64,000 bases of DNA. It comes from Aureimonas sp. SK2 (GTDB lineage Bacteria > Pseudomonadota > Alphaproteobacteria > Rhizobiales > Rhizobiaceae). How positions within the stretch are numbered: position 1 is the first letter of the stretch; every line of letters begins with the position of its first letter. Under the pieces are notes generated by a model. The model did no database searches. It saw only the letters and a program-made list of their open reading frames with translations, and was not told where the DNA came from. Positions 11,108 through 21,448 of this stretch are shown here, one piece after another. The translations under genes and the position numbers were made by a program. The stretch covers positions 1 to 64,000 of the forward strand of contig NZ_JAPZDS010000009.1 of NCBI RefSeq assembly GCF_029813115.1, written 5' to 3'.

Positions 11108-11725
11108 TCACGCCGCCGGCAGCCAGTCGCGCGGGCGAAAGCCCGGCAGCGACTCGATCCGGGCGAGCCAGGACTGAACGGCCGGGAAGGCGGCGAGGTC
11201 GAAGCCGCCTTCGGGCGCACTGGCGGTGTAGGGATAGAGCGCGATGTCGGCGACGGTGGGCGCCATGCCGCCGAAGAAGGGGGCGCCGGTCAGATGCGTC
11301 TCCATGACGCCGAGGGCGCGGTTGCCGCTCTCCAGCGTCAGCGCCATCCGCTCGGGCGTCGCCGCGGCGGCGCGCTCGGGATAGACGGTGAGGGAGCGGC
11401 GCCCGGCGATGTTCAACTCGTGCTGGTTCTGCTCGAAGAACATCCAGCGCAGCGTCTGCGCCCGCGCGAACGGGTCGGCGGGCAGGAACGGCGAGCCCTC
11501 CCCCAGGAACACGAGGATGGCGTTGGATTCGGCGAGAACCCGGCCGTCCTCGAGTTCGAGCAGCGGGCACTGGCCGACGGGGTTGCGCGCCAGAAAGTCC
11601 GGCGTGCGGGTCGATCCGTCGCGCGTCGAGACCTCGTTGTGGCGGAAGGGGCGGCCGAGAAGGGCCATCATGAGGCGCGGCTTGTAGCAGTTGCCGCTGT
11701 CCTGCATGCCGTGGATCGTGATCAT
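11108..11725 (-). CDS. Glutathione S-transferase family protein
   Basis: Cytosolic detoxification or reductase-type GST, 205 residues. The N-terminal thioredoxin-like domain reads MQDSGNCYKPRLMMALLG with an NCYK active-site segment. RVLAESNAILVFLGEG is the glutathione-binding ES motif near 66-67. The alpha-helical C-terminal domain carries PTVADIALYPY, the usual conserved Asp helix. The substrate is unknown. Confidence 0.93.
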   Translation of the reverse strand: MITIHGMQDSGNCYKPRLMMALLGRPFRHNEVSTRDGSTRTPDFLARNPVGQCPLLELEDGRVLAESNAILVFLGEGSPFLPADPFARAQTLRWMFFEQNQHELNIAGRRSLTVYPERAAAATPERMALTLESGNRALGVMETHLTGAPFFGGMAPTVADIALYPYTASAPEGGFDLAAFPAVQSWLARIESLPGFRPRDWLPAA

Positions 11726-12067
11726 GGCGGGTCTCCCGTGTCGTGTGCCCGGTACCTGTGCCGCTTCGGGACGCGAAAGACCAATTCCAAATCTGCAACA
11801 GATCCATCAGACGGTTCTATCGATCGGGTCGAACGGAAGGCCGCTAAATACTCGATACGATTGGCTCGAGACCGGTTTCGGAAAGCGCCAAAAGCGGCCC
11901 TGAGGGACGAAACCATCTAGCGAGACAAAGTCATCGTCATGGGTGATGCGCCGACGAAGACTGGACTCCTGACCGTAGGTCGCTAGGCCCAGTTGGCGAA
12001 CATATTGCGCCAACTGGTTGTGCAAGATATTTAGGCATCTAGTAGGTCTCGTGTTGAAGAGGATGGA
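11726..12067. other. Intergenic stretch, no supported gene
   Basis: About 340 bases of noticeably lower GC than the flanks between divergent genes. Short open frames exist on both strands but lack ribosome sites and protein-like composition. A GAAGAGG ribosome site for the PAS gene lies at its right end. Confidence 0.5.
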
Positions 12068-12571
12068 ATGGACGGGCGCTCGATCTCCCTTGAAAGCGAG
12101 ACTGTGATCGACGGCGGTTTGACTTGGACCCCAGCAACCGACTCATTTCATCTCGACGCCAACCTCGCAGTCATCCTGGGTTTCTCCGATCGGGGGCTGG
12201 TCGTCGATGGGCCAGTGTTTCGCGCTTGCATTCACCCTGCAGACCGGGAGCGACTTCGAGAACTCGGCAAATCTAGTTTGATATCCCGGAGGCCGGTGAA
12301 GACAACCTACGCTTTACGTGATCGATATGGGACTTATCGTGATGTTCGATCGGATGGATTCTGGATCGAAAACGAATCGGGCGAGGTTATTGCTACGTGT
12401 CAGCGGATCGTAGAAATCGACTACGCAAACGAGGCCAGAGCCGATCAAGTCGCTGATCTCGCTATCCACATCGTCAAGTTAGTTGCTGGGGCCGAAGGGC
12501 AGTCAGCCAAGGCGGTGAGTGAGCAAATCCAAATCCATCTACTTCGCCTGGATGCTGAGGGCAAACCTTAG
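12068..12571 (+). CDS. Single PAS-domain protein
   Basis: The 167 residues contain one PAS fold (PAS_3-like). Cues are the LTWTPATDSFHLDANLAVILGF start, the IHPADRERL segment, then the beta strands TTYALRDRYGTYRDVRSDGFWIENESGEVIAT near 78-110. A C-terminal helix follows, with no kinase, GGDEF or HTH output domain. The product may be a stand-alone sensor. Lower GC and different codon use from the neighbours suggest recent acquisition or an orphan fragment. ATG 12068 follows GAAGAGG. Confidence 0.75.
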   Translation: MDGRSISLESETVIDGGLTWTPATDSFHLDANLAVILGFSDRGLVVDGPVFRACIHPADRERLRELGKSSLISRRPVKTTYALRDRYGTYRDVRSDGFWIENESGEVIATCQRIVEIDYANEARADQVADLAIHIVKLVAGAEGQSAKAVSEQIQIHLLRLDAEGKP

Positions 12572-14071
<1,500 letters not shown>

Positions 14072-14094
14072 CGCTTCGACACGGACATCGGGAA

Positions 14095-14125
14095 GGGCGG
14101 CGGAGCGATCCGCCGCCCTTTTTTC
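14095..14125. terminator. Terminator between aatA and the chromate transporter gene
   Basis: 9-bp arms GGGCGGCGG and CCGCCGCCC followed by TTTTTT on the plus strand; shared by two convergent genes. Confidence 0.9.
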
Positions 14126-15329
14126 ATGCGAAGGACCAGACGGCGAGGCTGGCCACGGCCGACCCAGCCACGACGAGGAGCGGCGGCGCCTTGGCGAAGC
14201 GAAGGGCACCGAAGGCCGCCGCGACGATCAGGGCGTCGAACGCCGAGCCGATCGTGCCGGACAGGCCGAGACCGACGAGGGCTGCGGCCAGGAGGCCGAC
14301 CACGGCGGCGTTGGCGCCCGTGAGCGCCAGGCGCGCCCCCGCCGACGCGCCGAGCCGCGCCCAGGCGGGAAGGGCCGCGACGAGAAGCAGGAAGCCCGGC
14401 AGGAAGATCGCCAGAAGCGCCACGGCCGCCCCGACGAGGGGCGTCGGGGCGGGCGCGGCGAGGGCGCCGAGAAAGGACGCGACGGTGAAGAGCGGGCCGG
14501 GCATGGCCTGCGCCGCGCCGTAGCCGGCGAGAAAGGTCGGCATGTCGAGCCAGCCCGGCGCGACGAGTTCAGCCTCCAGCAGCGGCAGCACGACATGGCC
14601 CCCGCCGAACACCAGCGCGCCGCTGCGGAAGAAGGCCGCAAACAAGGAGAGAACCGAGCCGGCCGAGGCGAGGAGCGGTGGAAGGAGGGCGAGGATCGCG
14701 AAGATGCCGAGCGCGATCCAGCCGGCACGGGCCGACACTGCCAAGCCTGGCGCCGCCGGCGGGGCGCCCGGCGCGGTGCGCCGGCCGAGCATGCGGAAGA
14801 GGAGGGCGCCGAGGGCGATGGCCAGGATCTGCGCGAAGGCGCCGGGCAGAAGAAGCACCACGGCGGCGGCGAGGAGCGCAATCGCGGCGCGCGGCAGGTC
14901 CGGCGTCAGCGTCCGCGCCATGCCGAGCACCGCGTCGGCCACGACTGCGACGGCCGCAAGCTTCAGGCCGTGGAGAAGCGCCGCGCTCGCCGGGCCGTCG
15001 AGACCGGCCGTACCGAGCGCGAAGGCGAGCATGAGGACGGCGGAGGGGAAGGTGAAGCCCGCAAAGGCCGCCAGCGCTCCGAGCGGGCCGGCCCGCGTCA
15101 GGCCGATCGCGAAGCCGACCTGGCTGGAGGTCGGGCCTGGCAGGAACTGGCACAGCGCCACGAGGTCGGCATAGGCCGCGTCGTCCAGCCAGCGGCGCTT
15201 CTCGACGAAGGCGCGTCGGAAATAGCCGAGATGGGCGATCGGCCCGCCGAACGAGGTCAGGCCGAGCGCCAGGAAGGCGAGGAAGACGGCTCCGGCGCCG
15301 TTCGGCCGGTCTGGGGCTCTCATCGTCAT
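14124..15329 (-). CDS. chrA: Chromate transporter, CHR family
   Basis: Inner-membrane protein of 401 residues with two homologous CHR halves. Each half begins with the family motif: FLALGLTSFGGPIAHLGYF near 15-33 and SGALVFGGGHVVLPLLE near 240. LPGPTSSQVGFAIG and QAMPGPLFTVASFLG are the matching repeat motifs, and about ten hydrophobic segments are visible. The family exports chromate and gives resistance in some bacteria; many homologues have other or unknown anion substrates. No chrB-type regulator is adjacent. Confidence 0.92.
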   Translation of the reverse strand: MTMRAPDRPNGAGAVFLAFLALGLTSFGGPIAHLGYFRRAFVEKRRWLDDAAYADLVALCQFLPGPTSSQVGFAIGLTRAGPLGALAAFAGFTFPSAVLMLAFALGTAGLDGPASAALLHGLKLAAVAVVADAVLGMARTLTPDLPRAAIALLAAAVVLLLPGAFAQILAIALGALLFRMLGRRTAPGAPPAAPGLAVSARAGWIALGIFAILALLPPLLASAGSVLSLFAAFFRSGALVFGGGHVVLPLLEAELVAPGWLDMPTFLAGYGAAQAMPGPLFTVASFLGALAAPAPTPLVGAAVALLAIFLPGFLLLVAALPAWARLGASAGARLALTGANAAVVGLLAAALVGLGLSGTIGSAFDALIVAAAFGALRFAKAPPLLVVAGSAVASLAVWSFA

Positions 15330-15388
15330 TCCGGTCTCATATGTCGATTCGATGAGAGACGGATGACAGGCGGACGTGCCGGGGCGGC

Positions 15389-15518
15389 CGCAAGAAAAAA
15401 GCCGGGCTCACGAAGAACCCGGCCGAAAAATAAGGGGCTTTCGAAAAAGCAAACCCTTGGGAGGAAACGGTCGGGAGCGAAGCAGCTTGGGAGGAGGTAA
15501 GCCCTCCGCGACCCGACT
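15389..15518 (-). ncRNA. Candidate trans-acting sRNA with anti-Shine-Dalgarno loops (mmgR/suhB-like)
   Basis: The minus strand between the LysR and chrA genes can fold as a stem GTCGGG...CCCGAC enclosing a loop with CCTCCTCCC. A second exposed TTTCCTCCCAAG, a small GCTTTTTCGAAAGC hairpin, and a final GC hairpin with TTTTTT (15390-15423) follow. Repeated CCTCCTCCC loops plus a terminator are typical of alphaproteobacterial sRNAs that pair with ribosome binding sites. A TATATT element lies just upstream (minus strand, near 15529). The family name is by pattern only; the 5' end is estimated. Confidence 0.65.
15390..15424. terminator. GC hairpin with T-tract, end of the candidate sRNA
   Basis: GCCGGGCTC pairs with GAACCCGGC with one G-T-type mismatch region, flanked on the minus strand by TTTTTTC. 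A-rich sequence on the other side could let it work in both directions. Confidence 0.8.
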
Positions 15519-15646
15519 GATAATGAATATATATCGCGAATGACGGCGGACCAGCGTTCAAAGGGCATGTCTGCCATGCAGTGAGCGCATGCAACATTTG
15601 CGTGTGCGAAAGGGTGTCGCCCACGATCCGTCGATATGCGACTCGC

Positions 15647-16543
15647 TTAGTAGGACCAGGTCCGCGCCTTGCCGATCAGGAAGTCGCGGAACACCTTGAG
15701 CTTGGCCGCGTCGCGCAGCTGCTCGGGATAGCAGAGGTAGGTGTCGAAGGACGCGAGATCGAGGTCGGGCAGGACCTGGACGAGCTTGGTGTCCTTGTCG
15801 ATCATGTAGTCCGGCAGGAGGGCGAGGCCGATGCCGCGCTCGATGGCCGAGCGCATGGCCATGAGATTGTTGATCTGCAGGATCGAGGAGCGGCTCTGCC
15901 CCTCGGGCAGGCCCGCCGTTTCCAGCGCGTTGAGGTTGCGCAGATAGTTCGGGGCCGGCTCGCCGAAGGTGATGATCCGGTGCCGGTCGAGGTCCTCCAC
16001 CGTCTCCGGCGTGCCGTGGCGCGCGAGATAGGAGGGCGCTGCATAGACGTGGAGATGCACGGTGAAGAGCCGGCGCTGGATGAGGTCCGGCTGCTGGGGC
16101 TGGCGCAGGCGGATGGCCGCGTCCGCCTTTCGCATCGTGAGGTCGATCTCCTCGTTGTCGAAGACGAGCTGGAGTTCGAGTTCGGGATAGAGCTCGAGGA
16201 ACTCCTGGGCGCGCTGGGTCAGCCAGCCGGAGCCGAGGCCGACGGTGGTCGTCACCCGCAACTTGCCCTGCGGCTTCTCGCGCGTCTCGGTGAGCTGCAT
16301 GCGCACCGTTTCCAGCCGTTTCAGGACGTCGGTCGCGGTCTCGTAGAGGAGTTCTCCGGGTTCGGACAGGACAAGGCCGCGCGCATGCCGGTGGAAGAGC
16401 GGCGCGCCGATCTCCTGCTCCAGCGCGGCCACCTGACGCGAGATGGCCGACTGCGACAGGTTCAGCGTGTTCGCGGCATGGGTGAACGACCCGGCTTCGG
16501 CGGCTGCGTGAAAGATCCGCAGCTTGTCCCAGTCGAGCGCCAT
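15647..16543 (-). CDS. LysR-family transcriptional regulator
   Basis: The 298 residues start with a typical LysR winged helix: MALDWDKLRIFHAAAEAGSFTHAANTLNLS, then the recognition segment QSAISRQVAALEQEIG (about 31-46). The rest is the periplasmic-binding-like effector domain. It follows trxB on the same strand with a gap of 36 bases, an arrangement common in Rhizobiales. The target genes and effector are not evident from the sequence. Confidence 0.93.
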   Translation of the reverse strand: MALDWDKLRIFHAAAEAGSFTHAANTLNLSQSAISRQVAALEQEIGAPLFHRHARGLVLSEPGELLYETATDVLKRLETVRMQLTETREKPQGKLRVTTTVGLGSGWLTQRAQEFLELYPELELQLVFDNEEIDLTMRKADAAIRLRQPQQPDLIQRRLFTVHLHVYAAPSYLARHGTPETVEDLDRHRIITFGEPAPNYLRNLNALETAGLPEGQSRSSILQINNLMAMRSAIERGIGLALLPDYMIDKDTKLVQVLPDLDLASFDTYLCYPEQLRDAAKLKVFRDFLIGKARTWSY

Positions 16544-16579
16544 CGTCTTCCCAGCCTCCCCCGAAGCGTTGAACGGTTT

Positions 16580-17551
16580 TTATTCGGCAGCCTGCCGTGT
16601 GTCGGAGACGGCCTGCGCGGTGAGCCAGCGCTCAGCCTCCAGCGCGGCCATGCAGCCGAGGCCGGCGGCCGTGACCGCCTGGCGGAAGACGTCGTCCGCC
16701 ACGTCGCCGGCGGCGAACACGCCCTCGATCGAGGTGCGCGTGGTGCCGGGCTCGACCCAGAGGTAGCCGCCGTCCTTCTGGCGGAGCTGCGTGCCGAACA
16801 CTTCCGTCGCCGGCGCATGGCCGATGGCCACGAAGACCCCGTCGGTGGAGACGTCCTGCGTCGATCCGTCGATCCGGCTCTTGAGGCGCACACCCGTCAC
16901 CGACTTCATCGGCTTGGTGCTTCCGAGGATCTCGGCGACCTCGGAGTTCCAGATCACCTTGACGTTGTCCTTGGCGAAGAGGCGGTTCTGCAGGATGCGC
17001 TCGGCGCGGAACCCGTCGCGGCGATGCACCACCGTCACGGAGCGCGCGATGTTGGACAGGTAGAGCGCTTCTTCGACGGCCGTGTTGCCGCCGCCGACCA
17101 CGACCACGTCCTTGCCGCGGTAGAAGAAGCCGTCGCAGGTGGCGCAGGCCGAGACGCCGAAGCCCTGGAAGGCGGCCTCCGATTCGAGGCCGAGCCAGCG
17201 CGCCTGGGCGCCCGTCGCGATGATCACGGCGTCGGCGGTGTAGGTCGTGCCGGAATCGCCGCGGAAGGTGAAGGGCCGGCGCGACAGGTCGGCCTCCACG
17301 ATCAGGTCGGCCGCCATCTCGGCGCCGACGTTGAGCGCCTGCTGCTTCATCTCCTCCATCAGGAACGGGCCGGCGATCGGGTCGCGGTAGCCGGGATAGT
17401 TCTCGACGTCGGAGGTGATGGTGAGCTGGCCGCCTTCCTGGAGCCCAGCGACGAGGAGCGGCTTCATCATGGCGCGCGCGGCGTAGATCGCGGCCGTGTA
17501 TCCGGCCGGGCCGGAGCCGATGACGAGGATTTCCGCGTGGCGCTGGGTCAT
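16580..17551 (-). CDS. trxB: Thioredoxin-disulfide reductase
   Basis: NADPH-dependent flavoenzyme that keeps thioredoxin reduced. The 323 residues show the FAD motif GSGPAGYTAAIYAARA near 11-26 and the redox pair CATC (Cys136 and Cys139) followed by DG. The NADPH motif VGGGNTAVEEALYL and the C-terminal FAD motif VFAAGDVADDVFRQA are also present. I place the start at ATG 17551 (MTQRHAEILVIGSG); the 16 upstream codons do not fit the family. It is probably co-transcribed with the LysR gene. Confidence 0.97.
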   Translation of the reverse strand: MTQRHAEILVIGSGPAGYTAAIYAARAMMKPLLVAGLQEGGQLTITSDVENYPGYRDPIAGPFLMEEMKQQALNVGAEMAADLIVEADLSRRPFTFRGDSGTTYTADAVIIATGAQARWLGLESEAAFQGFGVSACATCDGFFYRGKDVVVVGGGNTAVEEALYLSNIARSVTVVHRRDGFRAERILQNRLFAKDNVKVIWNSEVAEILGSTKPMKSVTGVRLKSRIDGSTQDVSTDGVFVAIGHAPATEVFGTQLRQKDGGYLWVEPGTTRTSIEGVFAAGDVADDVFRQAVTAAGLGCMAALEAERWLTAQAVSDTRQAAE

Positions 17552-17936
17552 GACGAGACTCTGGGCTATCCGATACCGAGCCGGACATGGCCCCGGCACT
17601 CCCCCTCTTCAATAGATCACCCAAGGCACGGCCACAACACGATCCGTTGCCTCCATGCAACAGGTGCCGGCCGAACGCCGGGCGGGGTGGACGGGATTCG
17701 GGGCGGTCGCTATGGTCCGCCCTCTTTCAGCGACGAACCCGAGGGAGGGCGCATGAAGATCCAGTCATCGATCCGTCCCCCCGCAGGACTGCGACCGCTC
17801 GCGCCCTCGGCCTGAGCCCGTCCCAGCCTCCCTTCGTCGCCGGCTCTCCCGGCTCCGCTCCGATTCGTTGATGGCCCGTCCGCGCCCTTGAAAGGGTGCC
17901 CGCGGGCAGGGACGGCGCTCGTCGCCGTGTTGATCC
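17552..17936. other. Intergenic region between trxB and the ABC exporter
   Basis: About 385 bases between divergent genes, so it must hold both promoters. The only notable item is a short open frame at 17753 with a strong ribosome site, listed separately. Confidence 0.5.
17753..17815 (+). CDS. Possible 20-residue leader peptide
   Basis: ATG 17753 has a near-ideal GGGAGGG ribosome site and encodes MKIQSSIRPPAGLRPLAPSA before TGA. It lies 121 bases upstream of the ABC exporter gene. There is no run of a regulatory amino acid and no obvious attenuator hairpin, so a leader role is only a guess. Confidence 0.3.
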   Translation: MKIQSSIRPPAGLRPLAPSA

Positions 17937-19727
17937 ATGTCCGAGATACATCCGAAGGATCGCGCCGGCGCGATCCGCAGAACGTTGCGCTTCACTGTTT
18001 CCAACTGGCGGGACGAGCGCCCGCTCGCCTTCTCCGTGGCCGGCTGCATCACGCTGGCGACGCTCGCCGACATCCTGATCCCGTTCTATGCCGGGCGCCT
18101 CGTCGACGCGCTGGCGGTGACCGGCGGGGAGCGGACCCTGGCGCCCGCTCTAGAGGCCTTGGGGGCGATGGCCGTTCTCGGCGCCGTCTTCGTGGTTGCG
18201 CGCCATTGCGCCTGGGCGAGCGTCGTCCCGATGACGCTGCGCATCATGTCCAGGGTCGGACAGGGCACGTTCGGCCGTGTGCAGCACTTCTCCGCGAGCT
18301 GGCACGCCAACAGCTTCTCCGGCTCGGTGGTGCGCCAGATCACGCGCGGCATGTGGGCGCTCGACCTCCTGCACGACATCCTGCTCCTGGCCCTGCTCCC
18401 CTCCGTGGTGGTGCTGGTTGGCACGGTGGCGCTCCTCAGCGTCCAATGGCCGGTGATGGGTCTCGCCATGGGCGTCGGCGCGCTGGTCTATGTCGGGATG
18501 ACGATCCTACTCTCGACGCGCTGGGTCGCGCCCATGTCGCGCATCTCCAACCGGCTGGACACGCGGGTCGGCGGCGTGATCGCCGATGCGCTCGCCTGCA
18601 ACGGCGTCGTCAAGGCGTTCGGGGCGGAGGCGCGCGAGGAGGCGCGGCTGGGCGAGGCGCTGGGCGCCTGGGCGGTCGGCACTCGCCGCACCTGGATGCG
18701 GGGCACATGGCTCGGCACGCTCCAGACGGTCGTGCTCTGGGCCATCCGCATCGGGATCGCGGGCGTCGCGGTTCTCCTGTGGTGGCGCGGCCAGGCCTCG
18801 CCCGGCGACGTGACCTATATCCTGACGACCTACTTCGTGCTGCACGGATACCTCCGCGACATCGGCATGCATGTCAGCAACCTCCAGCGCTCGGTGAACG
18901 AGCTGGAGGAACTGGTGGACCTGCACGACGAGCGGCCAGAAATCCGGGACGTGCCGAACGCGCCGGCCATCGCGGCCGGACCGGGCGAGATCCGCTTCGA
19001 GAACGTGCGCTTCCACTACGGCAAGCACGCGGTGCCGCTCTACGACGGCCTGTCGGTGACGATCCCGGCGGGTCAGCGCGTCGGTCTGGTCGGCCCGTCG
19101 GGCTCCGGCAAGACGACCTTCGTCAAGCTGATCCAGCGCCTGCACGACGTGGCGGGCGGACGGGTGATGCTGGACGGGCAGGACGTCGCCTCCGTCGCCC
19201 AGGTCTCGCTGCGGCGGCGGATCGCGGTGGTGCCGCAGGAATCGATCCTGTTCCACCGGACGCTCGCCGAGAACATCGCCTATGGCCGCCCCGAGGCGAG
19301 CCGGGACGAGATCGAGGCGGCGGCGCGGCTCGCCCATGCCGACGCCTTCATCGCGCGCATGCCGGAGGGCTACGACACGCTGGTCGGCGAGCGGGGCGTG
19401 AAGCTGTCGGGCGGCGAGCGCCAGCGGATCGCGCTGGCCCGCGCCTTCCTCGCGGACGCACCGATCCTGGTCCTGGACGAGGCGACCTCGGCGCTGGATT
19501 CCCAGTCCGAGCACCTGATCCAGGCGGCCACCGAGCGGCTGATGGCGGGGCGCACGGCCCTCGTCATCGCGCATCGCCTCTCGACGGTGCGTGCGCTCGA
19601 CCGGATCCTCGTCTTCGACCGCGGGCGGATCGTCGAGGACGGAGCGCCGGGCGAGCTGATGCTCAAATCCGGTGGTCTCTACCGCGCGTTGGTCGAGCAG
19701 CAGTCGGCGGGCATGATCGGCGGGTAG
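17937..19727 (+). CDS. ABC exporter, fused permease and ATPase
   Basis: Half-size ABCB/MsbA-type exporter of 596 residues that would work as a homodimer in the inner membrane. The N-terminal 330 residues carry about six membrane helices. The ATPase follows, with Walker A GPSGSGKTTF near 385, Q-loop VVPQESILF, signature LSGGERQR near 490, and Walker B ILVLDEATSALDS with the H-loop HRLSTV. The substrate is unknown: lipids, peptides and drugs are all possible. TrkH follows 65 bases later. Confidence 0.93.
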   Translation: MSEIHPKDRAGAIRRTLRFTVSNWRDERPLAFSVAGCITLATLADILIPFYAGRLVDALAVTGGERTLAPALEALGAMAVLGAVFVVARHCAWASVVPMTLRIMSRVGQGTFGRVQHFSASWHANSFSGSVVRQITRGMWALDLLHDILLLALLPSVVVLVGTVALLSVQWPVMGLAMGVGALVYVGMTILLSTRWVAPMSRISNRLDTRVGGVIADALACNGVVKAFGAEAREEARLGEALGAWAVGTRRTWMRGTWLGTLQTVVLWAIRIGIAGVAVLLWWRGQASPGDVTYILTTYFVLHGYLRDIGMHVSNLQRSVNELEELVDLHDERPEIRDVPNAPAIAAGPGEIRFENVRFHYGKHAVPLYDGLSVTIPAGQRVGLVGPSGSGKTTFVKLIQRLHDVAGGRVMLDGQDVASVAQVSLRRRIAVVPQESILFHRTLAENIAYGRPEASRDEIEAAARLAHADAFIARMPEGYDTLVGERGVKLSGGERQRIALARAFLADAPILVLDEATSALDSQSEHLIQAATERLMAGRTALVIAHRLSTVRALDRILVFDRGRIVEDGAPGELMLKSGGLYRALVEQQSAGMIGG

Positions 19728-19743
19728 GGCATAACCGGCAGCC

Positions 19744-19774
19744 GGCGCGGGGGAAGACTTGTGTCCCCCGCGCC
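19744..19774. repeat. 10-bp inverted repeat between the ABC exporter and trkH
   Basis: GGCGCGGGGG (19744-19753) pairs with CCCCCGCGCC (19765-19774) over an 11-base loop. No T-tract follows, so it may only reduce read-through or stabilise the mRNA. Confidence 0.6.
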
Positions 19775-19792
19775 GCCCCCTCTAGAAGCAAC

Positions 19793-21286
19793 ATGGGGTC
19801 GGCCGGCGGGGGCGGCGCGACCGCTTTTTGGGGACGTCGCGCCATCTTCAGGACCATCAGCCACGTGGCCGCGATCTTCGGGTTGATCCTGGCAGGAACC
19901 ATGATTCTGCCCGCCTTGGTGGATCTGTCGGACGGCAACCCGGACTGGGTCGTGTTTGTCGGGACAGGTGGCGTGGTCGCGGCCGTCTGCACGCTCATCG
20001 CGGTGGCGACGCGCGGGGCGAGCGTGCGCTCGACGCCGCGCGTCGGCTTTCTTCTCGTCACCACGATCTGGCTGGTCGGCGCGGTCATCGGGGCGCTGCC
20101 GCTCTACTTCGCGGAAGCCGATCGCCCCTTCGCGGCCGCCGTCTTCGAGGCGATATCGGGCCTGACCACCACCGGCGCAACGACGATCTCGGGGCTCGAC
20201 GCCCTGCCGCGCGGGCTGCTTCTCTGGCGCTCGCTGCTCAACTTCATCGGTGGCGTCGGGATCGTCGTGATGGCGCTCCTGATCCTGCCGTCGTTGCGGG
20301 TCGGCGGCATGGCGCTGTTCCAGATGGAAAGCTCGGATCGGTCCAGCAAGCTCCTGCCGCGCATCAGTCAGCTCGCCTCCGGGATCGTCGCGGTCTACGG
20401 ATCCATGACGCTGGTCTGCGCGCTGCTCTACTACACGTTCGGCATGAGCCTCTTCGATGCCTTCAACCACGCCATGTCGACGCTGGCGACGGGTGGCTTC
20501 TCCACGCATGACGAGAGTATCGGCTTCTTCCAAAGCGACGCAATCCTGCTCGTGTCGACCGTCTTTATGATCGCGGGATCGCTACCCTTCGTGCTCTACA
20601 TCCGCATCTTCCTGCCCCGGCGGTTTCAGAGGTGGCGCGATCCACAGGTGGTGCTGTTTCTCGCGCTCTGCGTGGTGCTGACGCTCTCGCTCGCGGTGAC
20701 GCGGGTCGTCATCAACGAGGTGCCGGTACGCGAGGCGCTCATCTCCTCCGCGTTCAACCTCGTTTCCATCATCACCACGACCGGCTACGTCTCGGAGGAT
20801 TTCACCCTCTGGTCGAACGCGGCCATCGGCATCTTCTTCCTCGCCATGTTTATCGGGGGCTGCGCGGGATCGACGGCGGGCGGTATCAAGGTCAACCGCA
20901 TCATTATCCTCTACGCGCTGGTAAGCGCGAATTTCGCGCGCGTGATCCGGCCCCATTCGGTGCAGCGTCTGAAATACGGGCACGACGACATCTCGATCGA
21001 GACGCTGCAGAGCGTGACGATCTTTATCTTCCTGTTCTTCCTGTCGCTGCTTCTCGGCACCACGGCGCTTTCGATCTGCGGGCTGGAGCTTCTGACGGCG
21101 TTCTCGGCCGCGCTGACCGCCATCGGCAACGTCGGACCGGGGTTCGGGCAGGTCGTCGGTCCGGCCGGCAACTTCTCCACCCTTTCCGATCCCGCGCTCT
21201 GGATCCTCTCCTTCCTGATGCTGATCGGGCGACTGGAGATCGTCACCGTGCTGGTGATCCTGTCGCCCGGCTTCTGGAGGGATTAG
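19793..21286 (+). CDS. TrkH-family potassium uptake protein
   Basis: Inner-membrane K+ channel subunit that works with a TrkA-type gating protein. The 497 residues show the four selectivity-filter loops of the family: SGLTTTGATTISG, STLATGGFSTHD, SIITTTGYVSED and AIGNVGPGFGQV, each after a hydrophobic helix. I chose ATG 19793, preceded by AGAAG, because upstream sequence belongs to the ABC gene in another frame. No trkA gene is adjacent. Confidence 0.94.
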   Translation: MGSAGGGGATAFWGRRAIFRTISHVAAIFGLILAGTMILPALVDLSDGNPDWVVFVGTGGVVAAVCTLIAVATRGASVRSTPRVGFLLVTTIWLVGAVIGALPLYFAEADRPFAAAVFEAISGLTTTGATTISGLDALPRGLLLWRSLLNFIGGVGIVVMALLILPSLRVGGMALFQMESSDRSSKLLPRISQLASGIVAVYGSMTLVCALLYYTFGMSLFDAFNHAMSTLATGGFSTHDESIGFFQSDAILLVSTVFMIAGSLPFVLYIRIFLPRRFQRWRDPQVVLFLALCVVLTLSLAVTRVVINEVPVREALISSAFNLVSIITTTGYVSEDFTLWSNAAIGIFFLAMFIGGCAGSTAGGIKVNRIIILYALVSANFARVIRPHSVQRLKYGHDDISIETLQSVTIFIFLFFLSLLLGTTALSICGLELLTAFSAALTAIGNVGPGFGQVVGPAGNFSTLSDPALWILSFLMLIGRLEIVTVLVILSPGFWRD

Positions 21287-21448
21287 AGAATGTCCCGCCG
21301 GATTCCCGGGTCGGCTGGCCGGTCCCTGCCAACGCCGGACTTCGTTGCCGAACCTCGCCGCTGCCCCCGGCATCGACTGCGTTCGTCGCCTCGCCGACGC
21401 CGGCCGGTCCTCGTCCAGCCTCAACCGATAATCCGGTAGGACACTCTC

